Source: Blautia coccoides
GTDB taxonomy: Bacteria; Bacillota; Clostridia; Lachnospirales; Lachnospiraceae
Reading direction: 5' to 3'
Length of the DNA: 64,000 nt
Assembly (NCBI RefSeq): GCF_034355335.1
Contig: NZ_CP136422.1
Location: forward strand, 4,436,501-4,500,500
Part shown: positions 34,031-42,637 of the stretch, piece after piece
Position numbering within the stretch: the stretch's first letter is position 1
Layout: every line of letters starts with the position of its first letter
Translations under genes and position numbers: made by a program
The notes under the pieces: generated by a model
The model's input: only the letters and a program-made list of their open reading frames with translations
Database searches by the model: none
What the model was told of the DNA's origin: nothing

Positions 34031-36256
34031 TCATATATTAAAATCAAACTGGATAAACATTTTATCAAATCCTTTGTTTACCGCAATGTACCGATCCAGA
34101 CAATCCTTGATCTGAACCAGTATCCTGCGGTCCCGGTGTCTCATATAGATCACCATTTTATACATATCCTGGACTTTTGACACACTCTCAGGCGCCGGTC
34201 CTATGAGGATCAGATCCTCTCCGGGATATATCTTTTCTATATATTTTTTACAATAAGAAAGCCCCTGATACAGAAGATTTTCATCTGCACAGGCTCCCCG
34301 TACAGCGGCCATTGCCCTGGCCGGAGGATAGCCCATGAGCATCCGGTAGGCAATCTCCTCCTTATAAAACCCAGGGTAATCCTGCCCGGCAGACGCCTGA
34401 ATGCTGTAGTGCTCCGGCTGATACGTCTGAATGACCGCCTCCCCCGGTTTTTCTCCCCTTCCCGCACGGCCTACAGCCTGGGTCAGGATCTGAAAGGTTC
34501 TCTCTCCTGCACGGAAATCCTCCCCGTTTAAGGAAAGATCAGCAGCAAGAACCCCCACCAGCGTTACATTGGGAAAATCGTGGCCTTTTATGATCATCTG
34601 CGTACCCACCAGTACATCTGCCTCATTTCTCGCAAAAGAGGCCAGGATCTTCTCATGGTCATCCTTCTTTCGCGTGGTATCCGCATCCATCCTGAGGACC
34701 TTTGCCTGCGGAAACAGGCGATGCACCATCTCCTCGATCTGCTGTGTCCCCGCTTTGAATCCTCCGATGAACGGAGAACCGCAGGAAGGACACTTCTGCA
34801 CATCAGGGATAGTATATCCGCAGTAATGGCAGATCAATTTTCCGTTTCTATGGGAGGTCAGTGAGACATCGCAGTGAGGACATTTCATCACATGCCCACA
34901 GGAACGGCAGCTCACAAAACCCGTATATCCCCTGCGGTTCAGAAACAGAATGATCTGTTCTTTTTTCTCCAGCCTGTCTTTGATCTTTTCCTGGAGAAGC
35001 CCGCTGAAAATGGAACGGTTGCCCGCTTTCAGCTCCTCCTTCAGATCCACAGTATAGACTTTTGGAAGTGCCCTGTTCTCATATCTGCGGTCCAGGGCCA
35101 GAAGCTGATAGGAACCGCTCACTCCTTTTTCATAGCTCTCCAGGGAAGGGGTAGCTGAACCCATGACGATCCTTGCGTTTTCCACTTGTCCTCTTCTGAC
35201 TGCCACCTCCCTGGCATGATAACAGGGAGTCTTCTCACTTTTATATGAGGCCTCATGCTCCTCATCAATGACGATAAGCCCCAGGTTTGGAAAGGGGGTA
35301 AACAGAGCGGAACGGGGGCCTACGACAATAGAGATGTCTCCCTTTCGGGCCAGCTCAAACTGGTCAAAACGCTCTCCTGCTGAAAGCCGGGAATGCATAA
35401 AAGAGACACCCGAACCGAACCTCCGGCTAAAACGCTCCACGGTCTGATAGGTAAGGGCAATCTCCGGAATGAGGACAATGACCTGCTGTCCTTTTGAAAG
35501 AACTGCCTCGATCAGCTCCATGTACACCTCTGTCTTACCGCTGCCTGTGACACCGTAGATAAGTGTGGGACGGGGTGTCTCCTGCTGCCATTCCTCCAGT
35601 ATCCTCCCCACAGCCTCTCTCTGGCAGGCATTCAGCTCTTTTTTAATGATCTCCTGCTGTCCCGTGTGCACAGGACTTCTCCACACCCGCTCACTCTCCA
35701 CCAGGAGCATTCCTTTTTCTTCCAGTCCGCGGATCACCGCAGGAGCTGCCTTCCATACTCCTGCAGCCTGCTCATAAGGCATAGGCGACTGTGCAAGAAG
35801 GCCTGCCATGAGACGCGCTTTTGCTTTAAAATGCTTTTTCTCACACTCTTCCAGGAACTGCTGCGCCTCCTCCCTGGAAGCCTTTAAAACTAGGAATTTT
35901 CTCTCCTGTTTTTTCTTCTTTTCTTTTACCGGCAGAACTGTTTTCAGGGCCTGGTTCATGGTGGAACCATAGTTCTTGGCGATCCATGCAGCCAGGGAGA
36001 TCAACCGGGATTCAATGGGGATCCCCTGACTCTCAGGACCCAAGATCTGTTTCATTCTGGATGCCTCTACCTTTGGCTGTCCGGTAATATCTATGACATA
36101 GCCTGTGATCTCCCTGCCGCCGTTTCCAAAGGGAACTCTTACTTTTGTTCCTATCTGAATGTATTCCTGCAGATGCTCTGGAATCTCATACTGAAAGGTC
36201 CGGTCCAGCTTCTCCTGGGAGATATCCACTATTATATCTGCATATAGTCTGTTCAT
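34031..36256 (-). CDS. priA: Primosomal protein N' (replication restart helicase PriA)
   Basis: A 741-residue superfamily 2 DNA helicase. An N-terminal DNA-binding domain (about 1-110) is followed by Walker A in YGVTGSGKTEVYM, DEEH box (LIVIDEEHEASYKS), the zinc-binding stretch CRSCGHVMKCPHC...CHYCGY...CPSCGS inserted in the helicase, and motif VI in TQAVGRAGRG. It restarts stalled replication forks. It lies 29 nt after murE and heads the translation-maturation genes. Confidence 0.95.
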   Translation of the reverse strand: MNRLYADIIVDISQEKLDRTFQYEIPEHLQEYIQIGTKVRVPFGNGGREITGYVIDITGQPKVEASRMKQILGPESQGIPIESRLISLAAWIAKNYGSTMNQALKTVLPVKEKKKKQERKFLVLKASREEAQQFLEECEKKHFKAKARLMAGLLAQSPMPYEQAAGVWKAAPAVIRGLEEKGMLLVESERVWRSPVHTGQQEIIKKELNACQREAVGRILEEWQQETPRPTLIYGVTGSGKTEVYMELIEAVLSKGQQVIVLIPEIALTYQTVERFSRRFGSGVSFMHSRLSAGERFDQFELARKGDISIVVGPRSALFTPFPNLGLIVIDEEHEASYKSEKTPCYHAREVAVRRGQVENARIVMGSATPSLESYEKGVSGSYQLLALDRRYENRALPKVYTVDLKEELKAGNRSIFSGLLQEKIKDRLEKKEQIILFLNRRGYTGFVSCRSCGHVMKCPHCDVSLTSHRNGKLICHYCGYTIPDVQKCPSCGSPFIGGFKAGTQQIEEMVHRLFPQAKVLRMDADTTRKKDDHEKILASFARNEADVLVGTQMIIKGHDFPNVTLVGVLAADLSLNGEDFRAGERTFQILTQAVGRAGRGEKPGEAVIQTYQPEHYSIQASAGQDYPGFYKEEIAYRMLMGYPPARAMAAVRGACADENLLYQGLSYCKKYIEKIYPGEDLILIGPAPESVSKVQDMYKMVIYMRHRDRRILVQIKDCLDRYIAVNKGFDKMFIQFDFNI

Positions 36257-36285
36257 ATATCCACTCCGTATTCCGGCCGGCCCTC

Positions 36286-37746
36286 TTACATCCGCTCAGC
36301 CAAAATATCCCGGATCAAATCTCTCTCATCCATGGGATACTTCTTTCCTTTGATCTCCTGGTAATCCTCATGCCCTTTGCCGGCAAGAACTACAATGTCC
36401 CCGGGCCTGCCATGGTGGATAGCGTAGGCAATCGCCTCTTTTCTGTCCGGAATCTCCACATATTTGCCGGAGGTTTTGCTGATTCCAATCTTAATGTCAT
36501 CAATAATGGCCTGCGGCTCTTCATCTCTGGGATTATCTGAGGTTATAATAGTCAGATCCGCAAGACGCCCCGACACCTCCCCCATTTCATAACGGCGGAG
36601 CTTCGAGCGGTTTCCGCCGCATCCAAACAGACACACAAGACGCGTGGGTTCATACTCCCGCAGAGTGGTCAGCAGGCTCTCTAAACTCATGGCATTGTGG
36701 GCATAATCTATCATAAGCGTGAACGAATCAGAGACTTTTACCATCTCGATCCTTCCCTTTACTTTTGCAGCTTTGAGAGCCTTCTGGATATTTTCCACAC
36801 TGACTCCGAAATGACGGCAGATGGCAATGGCAGTCAGAGAATTGTAGACACTGAATTTGCCGGGAAGATCGATCTCCACCGGAAAATTCATAAGTCCTTC
36901 CGCCTGATAGGCAATTCCCAGCGTGCCTTTTCCTGTGACGAGATGCAGATCTCTTGCACGAAGATCAGCCTTCTCACTGAAACCGAAGGTTTCCAGCCTG
37001 CAGGTATGGCCCTCCAGCACTTTTTCCAGATGTTCATCGTCAGCATTCACGATCCCCACTCTGCACTGTTTGAACAGCATACCCTTGCAGCGGATATAGT
37101 CCTCAAAATCTTTGTGTTCATTAGGACCGATATGATCCGGTTCAATATTGGTAAAAATGCCCAGATCAAAAATAAAACCCGCTGTCCGGTGGAGCATCAG
37201 CCCCTGTGATGAGACCTCCATGACCACACTGTCGCAACCTGCCTCTGCCATCTCTGCAAAATACTGTTGTACCACATAGGACTCCGGAGTAGTATTGGCA
37301 GCAGGTATAACTTTATCGCCGATAATAGCCTCTATGGTTCCGATCAGGCCTACTTTATGCCCTGCGTTTTCCAGAATGGATTTTACAAGGTAAGTGGTGG
37401 TAGTCTTGCCTTTTGTTCCTGTGATCCCGATTACCTTCAGTTTCCTGGCAGGATGGCCGAACCACGCAGCGGAGATACAGGCCATAGCATACCGGCTGTC
37501 CGGCACTTTGATCACCGTCACCTGTTCCGGAACCGTCACATCATCCTGCACGATCAGAACAGAAGCTCCTTTTACCGCAACGTCCCCGGCGTATCTGTGG
37601 CCGTCCGATACAGCGCCTTTGATACAAATAAAAAGAGAGTCCTCATCCGCTTTTCGGGAATCAAAGACTACACTCCTCACTTCTCTGTCCAGGCTGCCCT
37701 GTACGCATATATATTCAAGGTTTTTTAAAAGTTCAGTCAGTCTCAT
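36286..37746 (-). CDS. murE: UDP-MurNAc-tripeptide synthetase MurE, DAP type
   Basis: Adds the third stem-peptide residue to UDP-MurNAc-L-Ala-D-Glu. The 486-residue ligase has VFDSRK near the start, the ATP loop GITGTKGKTTTTYL, NIEPDHIGPNEHKDFEDY and TSDNPRDEEP; the DNPR form marks meso-diaminopimelate specificity. The frame runs up to 37872 through low-complexity sequence that is not MurE-like, so I chose the ATG at 37746 with AAAGGGG about 11 nt upstream. It is outside the dcw cluster and likely co-transcribed with priA. Confidence 0.93.
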   Translation of the reverse strand: MRLTELLKNLEYICVQGSLDREVRSVVFDSRKADEDSLFICIKGAVSDGHRYAGDVAVKGASVLIVQDDVTVPEQVTVIKVPDSRYAMACISAAWFGHPARKLKVIGITGTKGKTTTTYLVKSILENAGHKVGLIGTIEAIIGDKVIPAANTTPESYVVQQYFAEMAEAGCDSVVMEVSSQGLMLHRTAGFIFDLGIFTNIEPDHIGPNEHKDFEDYIRCKGMLFKQCRVGIVNADDEHLEKVLEGHTCRLETFGFSEKADLRARDLHLVTGKGTLGIAYQAEGLMNFPVEIDLPGKFSVYNSLTAIAICRHFGVSVENIQKALKAAKVKGRIEMVKVSDSFTLMIDYAHNAMSLESLLTTLREYEPTRLVCLFGCGGNRSKLRRYEMGEVSGRLADLTIITSDNPRDEEPQAIIDDIKIGISKTSGKYVEIPDRKEAIAYAIHHGRPGDIVVLAGKGHEDYQEIKGKKYPMDERDLIRDILAERM

Positions 37747-37934
37747 TCTCAATCTGTCCCCTTTCATGGAATCCGGAAGCAGGTATCTGCTGCCGGGACT
37801 GGTCGGGCGGTCCCGGAATGCCGGGAGTGCCCTTTGAAGTATAGAATAACATAGGGTTTGTTGTGGAGGCAAGGGTTTTGTGGGAAAATGGATGGAAGGA
37901 ATGGATGGAAGGAATGGGGTGTGGCTGGTGGGAC

Positions 37935-38126
37935 GGGATGAGGGGAGGGATGGGCGTGTAGGTCTGTGGCCGCTCGACGTTCCAGAACCTGTGAGCTAAC
38001 CGCCAACTGCGACTAAGACGCTCGCCAATGGGCTCTCGCCTAAGTCTCCGTAGACGGTGGATCTCACAGAACCTTCCACTTAACCTCGCTGCCACAGACC
38101 TACACGCCCATCCCTCTCCTCATCCC
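37935..38126. repeat. MITE-like or structured element with 36-bp terminal inverted repeats
   Basis: The arms 37935-37970 and 38091-38126 are inverted repeats matching at 35 of 36 positions. The 120-bp core has further pairing (GTGAG with CTCAC; CCGCC with GGTGG) and repeated GGCGAG-type words. No target duplication is seen at the edges and no ORF fits. It could be a miniature mobile element or a structured RNA; the two cannot be separated from one copy. Confidence 0.6.
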
Positions 38127-38177
38127 TGATTTTCTCGGGCGGAACAAACACGCATTTCTTCACAGCGGTGGAAAAAG

Positions 38178-38255
38178 AAAGAACTAAAGCCGGAAGTTCT
38201 GAACTGCAACCCAAAATGGGAAGGCGGCGGTTCAGGGATTGGGCTTTAGTTCTTT
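38178..38255. terminator. Hairpin terminator downstream of arcC
   Basis: AAAGAACTAAAGCC (38178-38191) pairs perfectly with 38242-38255, with an inner CTGAAC/GTTCAG stem. It lies about 63 bp past the arcC stop; on the minus strand TTTCTTTTTCC follows the stem. Confidence 0.7.
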
Positions 38256-38318
38256 TGTATTATTGTATGCGTTTGATGGTGAATCGGTCATGGCTTGGAG
38301 TGCTGGATCTTTACTGGT

Positions 38319-39248
38319 TTATTCTATGATGGTGCCTGTTTTTCCAAGATAAGCGGATTTGGCTTTGTCTATGGAGGTGATGACTGCACGGCGGCCTTTT
38401 TTCTTTTCCACAAAGTTTACGGATGCCTCTATTTTAGGGAGCATGGTGGATGGCTCGAACTGGTCCTCTGACATGTATTGTCTGGCCTGGGCTGTGGTGA
38501 TGTGGTCCAGGTACTGCTCTGTGTCTGATTTGTAGTTTATGGACACTTTTTCTACACTTGTGAGGATGAGAAGCTCATCTGCGTCCAGCATCTCTGCCAG
38601 TTTTCCGCTTATCAGGTCTTTTTCAATCACCGCGCTGGCTCCGTGAAGCTCTTCTCCCTGCTCCAGGACGGGAATTCCGCCGCCGCCGCAGGCAATGACG
38701 ATCTGGCCCGCGTCTGCCAGGACACGGATAGCATCAATCTCCACAATGTCCTGTGGTTTTGGTGCCGCTACGATCCTGCGGTAGCCGCTGCTGGTCTTGG
38801 TCACGTAGTTTCCCTTTTTCTCCTCAGCTTCTGCTTCTTCTTCTGTGAGGGTCCTTCCGATCACCTTGACCGGCTCATGGAACGCATCATCATATGGATC
38901 TACTGTAACCTGGGTGAGGACTGTACTCACCGGTTTGTAGATGCCGCGTCTTAAAAGCTCTGCACGGATGGCATTCTGCACATCATAACCGATGTAGCCC
39001 TGGCTCATTGCCGCACATACGGACATGGGCACTGCCGTATAGTCAGGATGTACCTTTCCAAATTCGTTCATTGCTGTATGGATCATTCCCACCTGGGGAG
39101 CATTGCTGTGAGTGATAATAACCTCTGCCCCTGCTTCCACCAGATCGGCGATTATTTTTGCTGTCCTTTTTGTTGCATTTTTCTGTTCAGGCAATGTGGT
39201 ACCCAATGCTCTGTGTCCCAATGCCACTACTACTCTCTTTTTTGTCAT
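38319..39248 (-). CDS. arcC: Carbamate kinase-like amino acid kinase
   Basis: A 309-residue amino-acid-kinase fold protein like carbamate kinase, which makes ATP from carbamoyl phosphate and ADP. It has THSNAPQVGMI, VIACGGGGIPV, VIEKDLISGKLAEML and a PKIEASVNFVE C-terminal segment. The usual N-terminal GGNAL phosphate loop is GHRALG here, a variant I recall in other clostridial homologues. No arginine deiminase or ornithine carbamoyltransferase is adjacent, so the carbamoyl phosphate source (arginine, purines or ureides) is unknown; a PucR-type regulator lies two genes away. Confidence 0.85.
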   Translation of the reverse strand: MTKKRVVVALGHRALGTTLPEQKNATKRTAKIIADLVEAGAEVIITHSNAPQVGMIHTAMNEFGKVHPDYTAVPMSVCAAMSQGYIGYDVQNAIRAELLRRGIYKPVSTVLTQVTVDPYDDAFHEPVKVIGRTLTEEEAEAEEKKGNYVTKTSSGYRRIVAAPKPQDIVEIDAIRVLADAGQIVIACGGGGIPVLEQGEELHGASAVIEKDLISGKLAEMLDADELLILTSVEKVSINYKSDTEQYLDHITTAQARQYMSEDQFEPSTMLPKIEASVNFVEKKKGRRAVITSIDKAKSAYLGKTGTIIE

Positions 39249-39424
39249 ATAAAGTACCCCTTTTCAAACTGTATAATGATCAGCAGCTATTCAGCAGGTC
39301 TGCGCTTTTGCTGCGCTGACCGTACGAAAACGTTCAGCAGTCAGGCAAAATCCCATGGCCAAAGGCGGTTCTGCATGGACTTTTGCTTGTAACTGTGAGG
39401 ATACTGAACAGTTACGATTATTAT
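39249..39424 (-). promoter_or_regulatory. Long 5' leader of arcC
   Basis: About 170 nt between the predicted start site and arcC, with several short complementary words (GTCAGCGCAGC and GCTGCGCTGAC-like pairs around 39300-39350). No known riboswitch class is recognised. Confidence 0.35.
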
Positions 39425-39452
39425 ATTATAACAGGGCGGTGGAAAAAAGCAA
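39425..39452 (-). promoter_or_regulatory. Promoter of arcC
   Basis: On the minus strand TTGCTT (39447-39452), a 16-nt spacer ending TGT, and TATAAT (39425-39430), i.e. an extended -10. Confidence 0.65.
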
Positions 39453-39465
39453 CTGTAGAAAAGAA

Positions 39466-39492
39466 AAAACCCGATACTCGCGTACCGGGCCT
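39466..39492 (-). terminator. Terminator of the thrE-like operon
   Basis: On the minus strand GCCCGGTAC, a short loop, GTATCGGG and TTTTTTCTTTTC. The stretch 39493-39632 before the gene end shows nothing else. Confidence 0.85.
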
Positions 39493-39632
39493 TTTCAACT
39501 TGAGGGGGGAGATAGTGAGTGGTTTATCAACTATCCAAGTCCTATTATAGGGAGAAAATGTGATGAAACTATGACGATTTTCTAAAATAAAACGAAAAAC
39601 TCTAAAGAAATTTTAAATGAAAACAGAAATAA

Positions 39633-40100
39633 TCAGTTTTTTTCCTGTTTTTTCTTTCTGAAAATCCGGTTGATCGTCTTCTGCGGTATCTCAAATACGG
39701 ATACGATCCCCAGCACCATAGCCAGGGCAATACCGACGGTCTGCCTTCCGTAGTACAGACTCTGTGCGCTCTCCTTCATCAGGGTATAGTAAATCGTCCT
39801 GTAGATACCGATTCCGGGCACAAGAGGGAAAATACCGGCGATCAGAAACAATGTGACCGGACACTTTCTCACTGTACTTCCAATACGGGAGGCTGTCACG
39901 ATAAATACTGTGGCGATAAAGCTCCCTGTAACCGCGCTCATATGGAAAGGATTCGTACAGATCCAGCAGATCAGCCATCCGATCCCCCCTATAGTTCCGC
40001 AAAGGGGATAGTGTTCCCTGGGCACAGAAAACAACACGGAAAAAGCCACCGTCCCCAAAAACGCAGCAGCAAACTGCGCCGCTCCCTGTATCACCATCAT
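39633..40100 (-). CDS. ThrE-like threonine/serine exporter, small subunit (YjjB type)
   Basis: A 155-residue membrane protein with about five helices, the ThrE_2 (DUF3815) half of the threonine/serine exporter family. It shows GTIGGIGWLICW, a TASRI(G) loop and FPLVPGIGIYRTIYY, the conserved 'PLVPG' turn. It overlaps the upstream partner gene by 4 nt. The two proteins together equal a full-length ThrE; in E. coli the same split pair (YjjP/YjjB) is linked to succinate export, so the substrate is open. Confidence 0.85.
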   Translation of the reverse strand: MMVIQGAAQFAAAFLGTVAFSVLFSVPREHYPLCGTIGGIGWLICWICTNPFHMSAVTGSFIATVFIVTASRIGSTVRKCPVTLFLIAGIFPLVPGIGIYRTIYYTLMKESAQSLYYGRQTVGIALAMVLGIVSVFEIPQKTINRIFRKKKQEKN

Positions 40101-40882
40101 AAGAGAAAACCTCCTGTCACTTTATAATAAAGCATGTACATAAGTCCCACACCAAGGGCAATACCCAGAGCCACAAGCAGCGTATCCAGCATTCTGACGC
40201 CGCCTCCAATGTAGTCTCCGTCTGCAAAATCCCGTATAGAATTCACAAACGAAACACCGGGCACCAGGGGCATGATGGAGCCAACAAGAATACTTCCATA
40301 ATTATCTCCCACCCCCATCCGGTAGAATACCACAGCCAGAAACGATGCCCAGAATCCCCCAAGTAAGTTCAACACGATCTTTGATGTCTTTTTTTCCCTT
40401 TTCTCCAGCACTACCAGCAGGACATACAATAGAAATCCCGCTAAAAAAGCTGCCGCCGCGTCCCGGATACCGCCCCCCAATACGTAACAGAAGCTGGCGG
40501 AGCCTACACCGGATGCCAGGATTCTGGTAAAATCCTTTTTTCCGGGCATATTTTTAATGGCCTCCAGCCTCTCCCATGCCTCCTCCACCGTGTACCTTCC
40601 CTCCACGATTTCTCTGGAAAGCTGGTTGACGGCTGCCACTGTATTAAGTCTGGCCGAATTGATGGGAATATGTCTGACCTGAGCGTAAATCTCCTGCCCT
40701 TTATTCTCCGCAGTCAGGAAAATCCCGGTACTCATCACAAACGCATTACTTTTTTCTATTCCATAGGCTTTGACGATCCTCTGTATGGTCTCCTCCGCGC
40801 GGAAGATTTCCGCCCCTGCATCCAGCAGAGTTTTTCCCGCCTCCATGGCCAAATCCAATATCTGTTTATCTCGGCTCTCCAT
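40097..40882 (-). CDS. ThrE-like threonine/serine exporter, large subunit (YjjP type)
   Basis: A 261-residue ThrE_1 (DUF1212) protein. The soluble N-terminal half has LLDAGAEIFRAEETIQRI and VRHIPINSARLNTVAAVNQLSRE; the C-terminal half has about five helices with IMPLVPGVSFVNSIRDF. It is followed by the small subunit with a 4-nt overlap, so both are likely made in equal amounts. It lies 28 nt after the PucR-type regulator, which may control it. Confidence 0.87.
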   Translation of the reverse strand: MESRDKQILDLAMEAGKTLLDAGAEIFRAEETIQRIVKAYGIEKSNAFVMSTGIFLTAENKGQEIYAQVRHIPINSARLNTVAAVNQLSREIVEGRYTVEEAWERLEAIKNMPGKKDFTRILASGVGSASFCYVLGGGIRDAAAAFLAGFLLYVLLVVLEKREKKTSKIVLNLLGGFWASFLAVVFYRMGVGDNYGSILVGSIMPLVPGVSFVNSIRDFADGDYIGGGVRMLDTLLVALGIALGVGLMYMLYYKVTGGFLL

Positions 40883-40910
40883 AAATGCACTCCATATCTT
40901 TTCATTAATT

Positions 40911-42452
40911 TCATTTTTCCCCGCTCTTGGAACTGTATTCCTCCATGATCCGAAATGAGAGAAGCAGATACAGCCTCTCCTCCGGGTCCTCCAAATCCAG
41001 GTGGATCAGTTCCCGGATCCGCTCCATTCTGTTGATAAAAGAGCTGCGGTGTATGTACAGCGCCTTGGCGGACGCCACTGCATTATACTGCAGGCGCGCA
41101 TAAGTTAAAAGTGTTTTATAATAGGAAGTCTCATTTTCTCTGTCATATCGGTACAGGGCAAGCAGTTCTCTGCTGCAGACCTGTTCCGGCAGAAAATTTC
41201 CCACACCGTATTTTACCAGGAAATCCAGCCCATAATCATCAAATTTATGATAACAATATGTAAAATTTTTTCTCAGCCCCATCTCCATGGCAAACTCCGC
41301 CTGCCGGTAAGCGCTGCGTATACAGGAGATATCCGTAAATTCCCGGCTGCACCCGGCTGCCAGCACACTCTCCCGCAGAAAATATACCATTTCCTTGTGG
41401 AATTCCAGATTTGTAGATTTGGAAAACATCTTCTGGTTAAACAGCATGGCAATGTCACCGTTATGTGTCACACAATATGTTCCCGGCCACATCCGCTCCA
41501 TCTGTGAACAGAGATACCTCATATTATATGCCTTTCCTCTCTGGAGAATATTCTCACGGATGGTCAGCATATAGTAAACATCCCCGGGCAGATTTTTATT
41601 TGACCACAAAAGCCGCAGAAGCTCTCCCTCGTCCGCCCCGTCTGTCTCCAGACATTTTTTCAGCATGTGATGCAGATCTGCCAGCCGCGGAGGCCCCAGT
41701 TCAAACCCTCCGCACTGGTCATAAAGCCGCTCCACATATCCTGCAAGATGATCAAAAACGGATTTCTCATATTCCGTCTTTGACTCCTCCTGACCCTCCT
41801 CGATCAAGAGAGACAGACGTCCCACATAACCATTCTCATGGTATATGTTTTTATAGATCACCACTTCACCTGCTGTATACACAAAAGCCTCTCTTCGCTG
41901 TTCCAGTTCCTTAAATCCGGGCATGCTGGTCAGATCATTTACATCCTCCAGCGGAAGCTGGTTCATATCATCCACAAAATTCCGGTACATCCTCTCATCA
42001 TTTGAATATGCAATATATTTAAAATCTCCGTCCATAAGTGCTGCCGGTTCCGGGAGCATCATCCGGCAGCTGTCCAGAATTTCCTGATATCCCACATTGC
42101 CGTTGACTATCCTGTTAAGTTCCTCATCCCAACTGTCAAAAATATCGAAAATCTCTGTCAGCACATTAAACAGTGTCTTCTCTGATATCCCTTCTTCCAG
42201 AAAGACTATGTCGTTATTTCCCCGGTCACAGGCCGCCCCCGCAGAACCGATGATCAGGAGAACGCAGCCTGTAAGTCTATTGACACAGTGTAGAGCATCC
42301 TTTGCGTCCACAATGACGGCTCTCCCCTCTGTATAGACAGATGGCTCATAAAATACAGGGCGCCCCACCGGATATCGTTGTGAATATTGTGCATGATTTA
42401 TTTTAAATCGTTTGGACAACTGGTAATATATCATAATACTGTTCAGTCTCAT
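40911..42452 (-). CDS. PucR-family transcriptional regulator
   Basis: A 513-residue regulator whose C-terminus carries the PucR helix-turn-helix: LLTYARLQYNAVASAKALYIHRSSFINRM is the region (positions 450-490) with the typical N-A-ALH(V/I)HRNT-like word. The middle resembles the family's GGDEF-like regulatory domain; the N-terminal 150 residues are unassigned. AAGGAG 9 nt before the ATG at 42452 decides the start over an in-frame ATG at 42497. PucR proteins control purine or amino-acid use; here it may govern the ThrE-like pair downstream and the divergent flavoprotein gene. Confidence 0.82.
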   Translation of the reverse strand: MRLNSIMIYYQLSKRFKINHAQYSQRYPVGRPVFYEPSVYTEGRAVIVDAKDALHCVNRLTGCVLLIIGSAGAACDRGNNDIVFLEEGISEKTLFNVLTEIFDIFDSWDEELNRIVNGNVGYQEILDSCRMMLPEPAALMDGDFKYIAYSNDERMYRNFVDDMNQLPLEDVNDLTSMPGFKELEQRREAFVYTAGEVVIYKNIYHENGYVGRLSLLIEEGQEESKTEYEKSVFDHLAGYVERLYDQCGGFELGPPRLADLHHMLKKCLETDGADEGELLRLLWSNKNLPGDVYYMLTIRENILQRGKAYNMRYLCSQMERMWPGTYCVTHNGDIAMLFNQKMFSKSTNLEFHKEMVYFLRESVLAAGCSREFTDISCIRSAYRQAEFAMEMGLRKNFTYCYHKFDDYGLDFLVKYGVGNFLPEQVCSRELLALYRYDRENETSYYKTLLTYARLQYNAVASAKALYIHRSSFINRMERIRELIHLDLEDPEERLYLLLSFRIMEEYSSKSGEK

Positions 42453-42526
42453 ATATACTTCTCCTTTTTTCAACCCATCATACACATTGTACACCATACA
42501 GCAAAAAAAGCAATCAGATTCATGGA

Positions 42527-42555
42527 TTTACACTTTGCAGGATCCGGGATACTAT
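42527..42555 (+). promoter_or_regulatory. Promoter of the flavoprotein gene
   Basis: TTTACA (42527-42532), a 17-nt spacer and TACTAT (42550-42555). Confidence 0.55.
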
Positions 42556-42577
42556 AAAGACAGAGCATCCTAACTCT

Positions 42578-42613
42578 CTCCCGCCAGCCTCCCAGGCTTC
42601 GTGCTGGCGGGAG
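42578..42613 (+). promoter_or_regulatory. Leader hairpin before the flavoprotein gene
   Basis: CTCCCGCCAGC (42578-42588) pairs perfectly with GCTGGCGGGAG (42603-42613), an 11-bp GC-rich stem ending 7 nt before the AAAGGAG ribosome site. No T-run follows, so mRNA protection or translational control is likelier than termination. Confidence 0.5.
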
Positions 42614-42637
42614 CCATGTGAAAGGAGTCAGTCCTTT

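Larger units (their letters stand above)
37747..38318. other. Gene-free region with repeats upstream of murE
   Basis: No credible gene. It holds a two-copy 13-bp tandem repeat GGATGGAAGGAAT (37890-37915), a 192-bp inverted-repeat element (37935-38126) and a hairpin (38178-38255), listed separately. The murE promoter should be near its left end but I see no clear hexamers. Confidence 0.6.

Noticed and set aside
37747..37872. 42-residue N-terminal extension of MurE
   Set aside because: Low-complexity sequence, no MurE similarity, and a better ribosome site before 37746.
37890..37915. Tandem GGATGGAAGGAAT repeat as a CRISPR or VNTR
   Set aside because: Only two copies of 13 bp without spacers; a minor tandem duplication.
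39249..39424. Possible riboswitch before arcC
   Set aside because: Leader is long but no known class core could be recognised; kept only as a leader.
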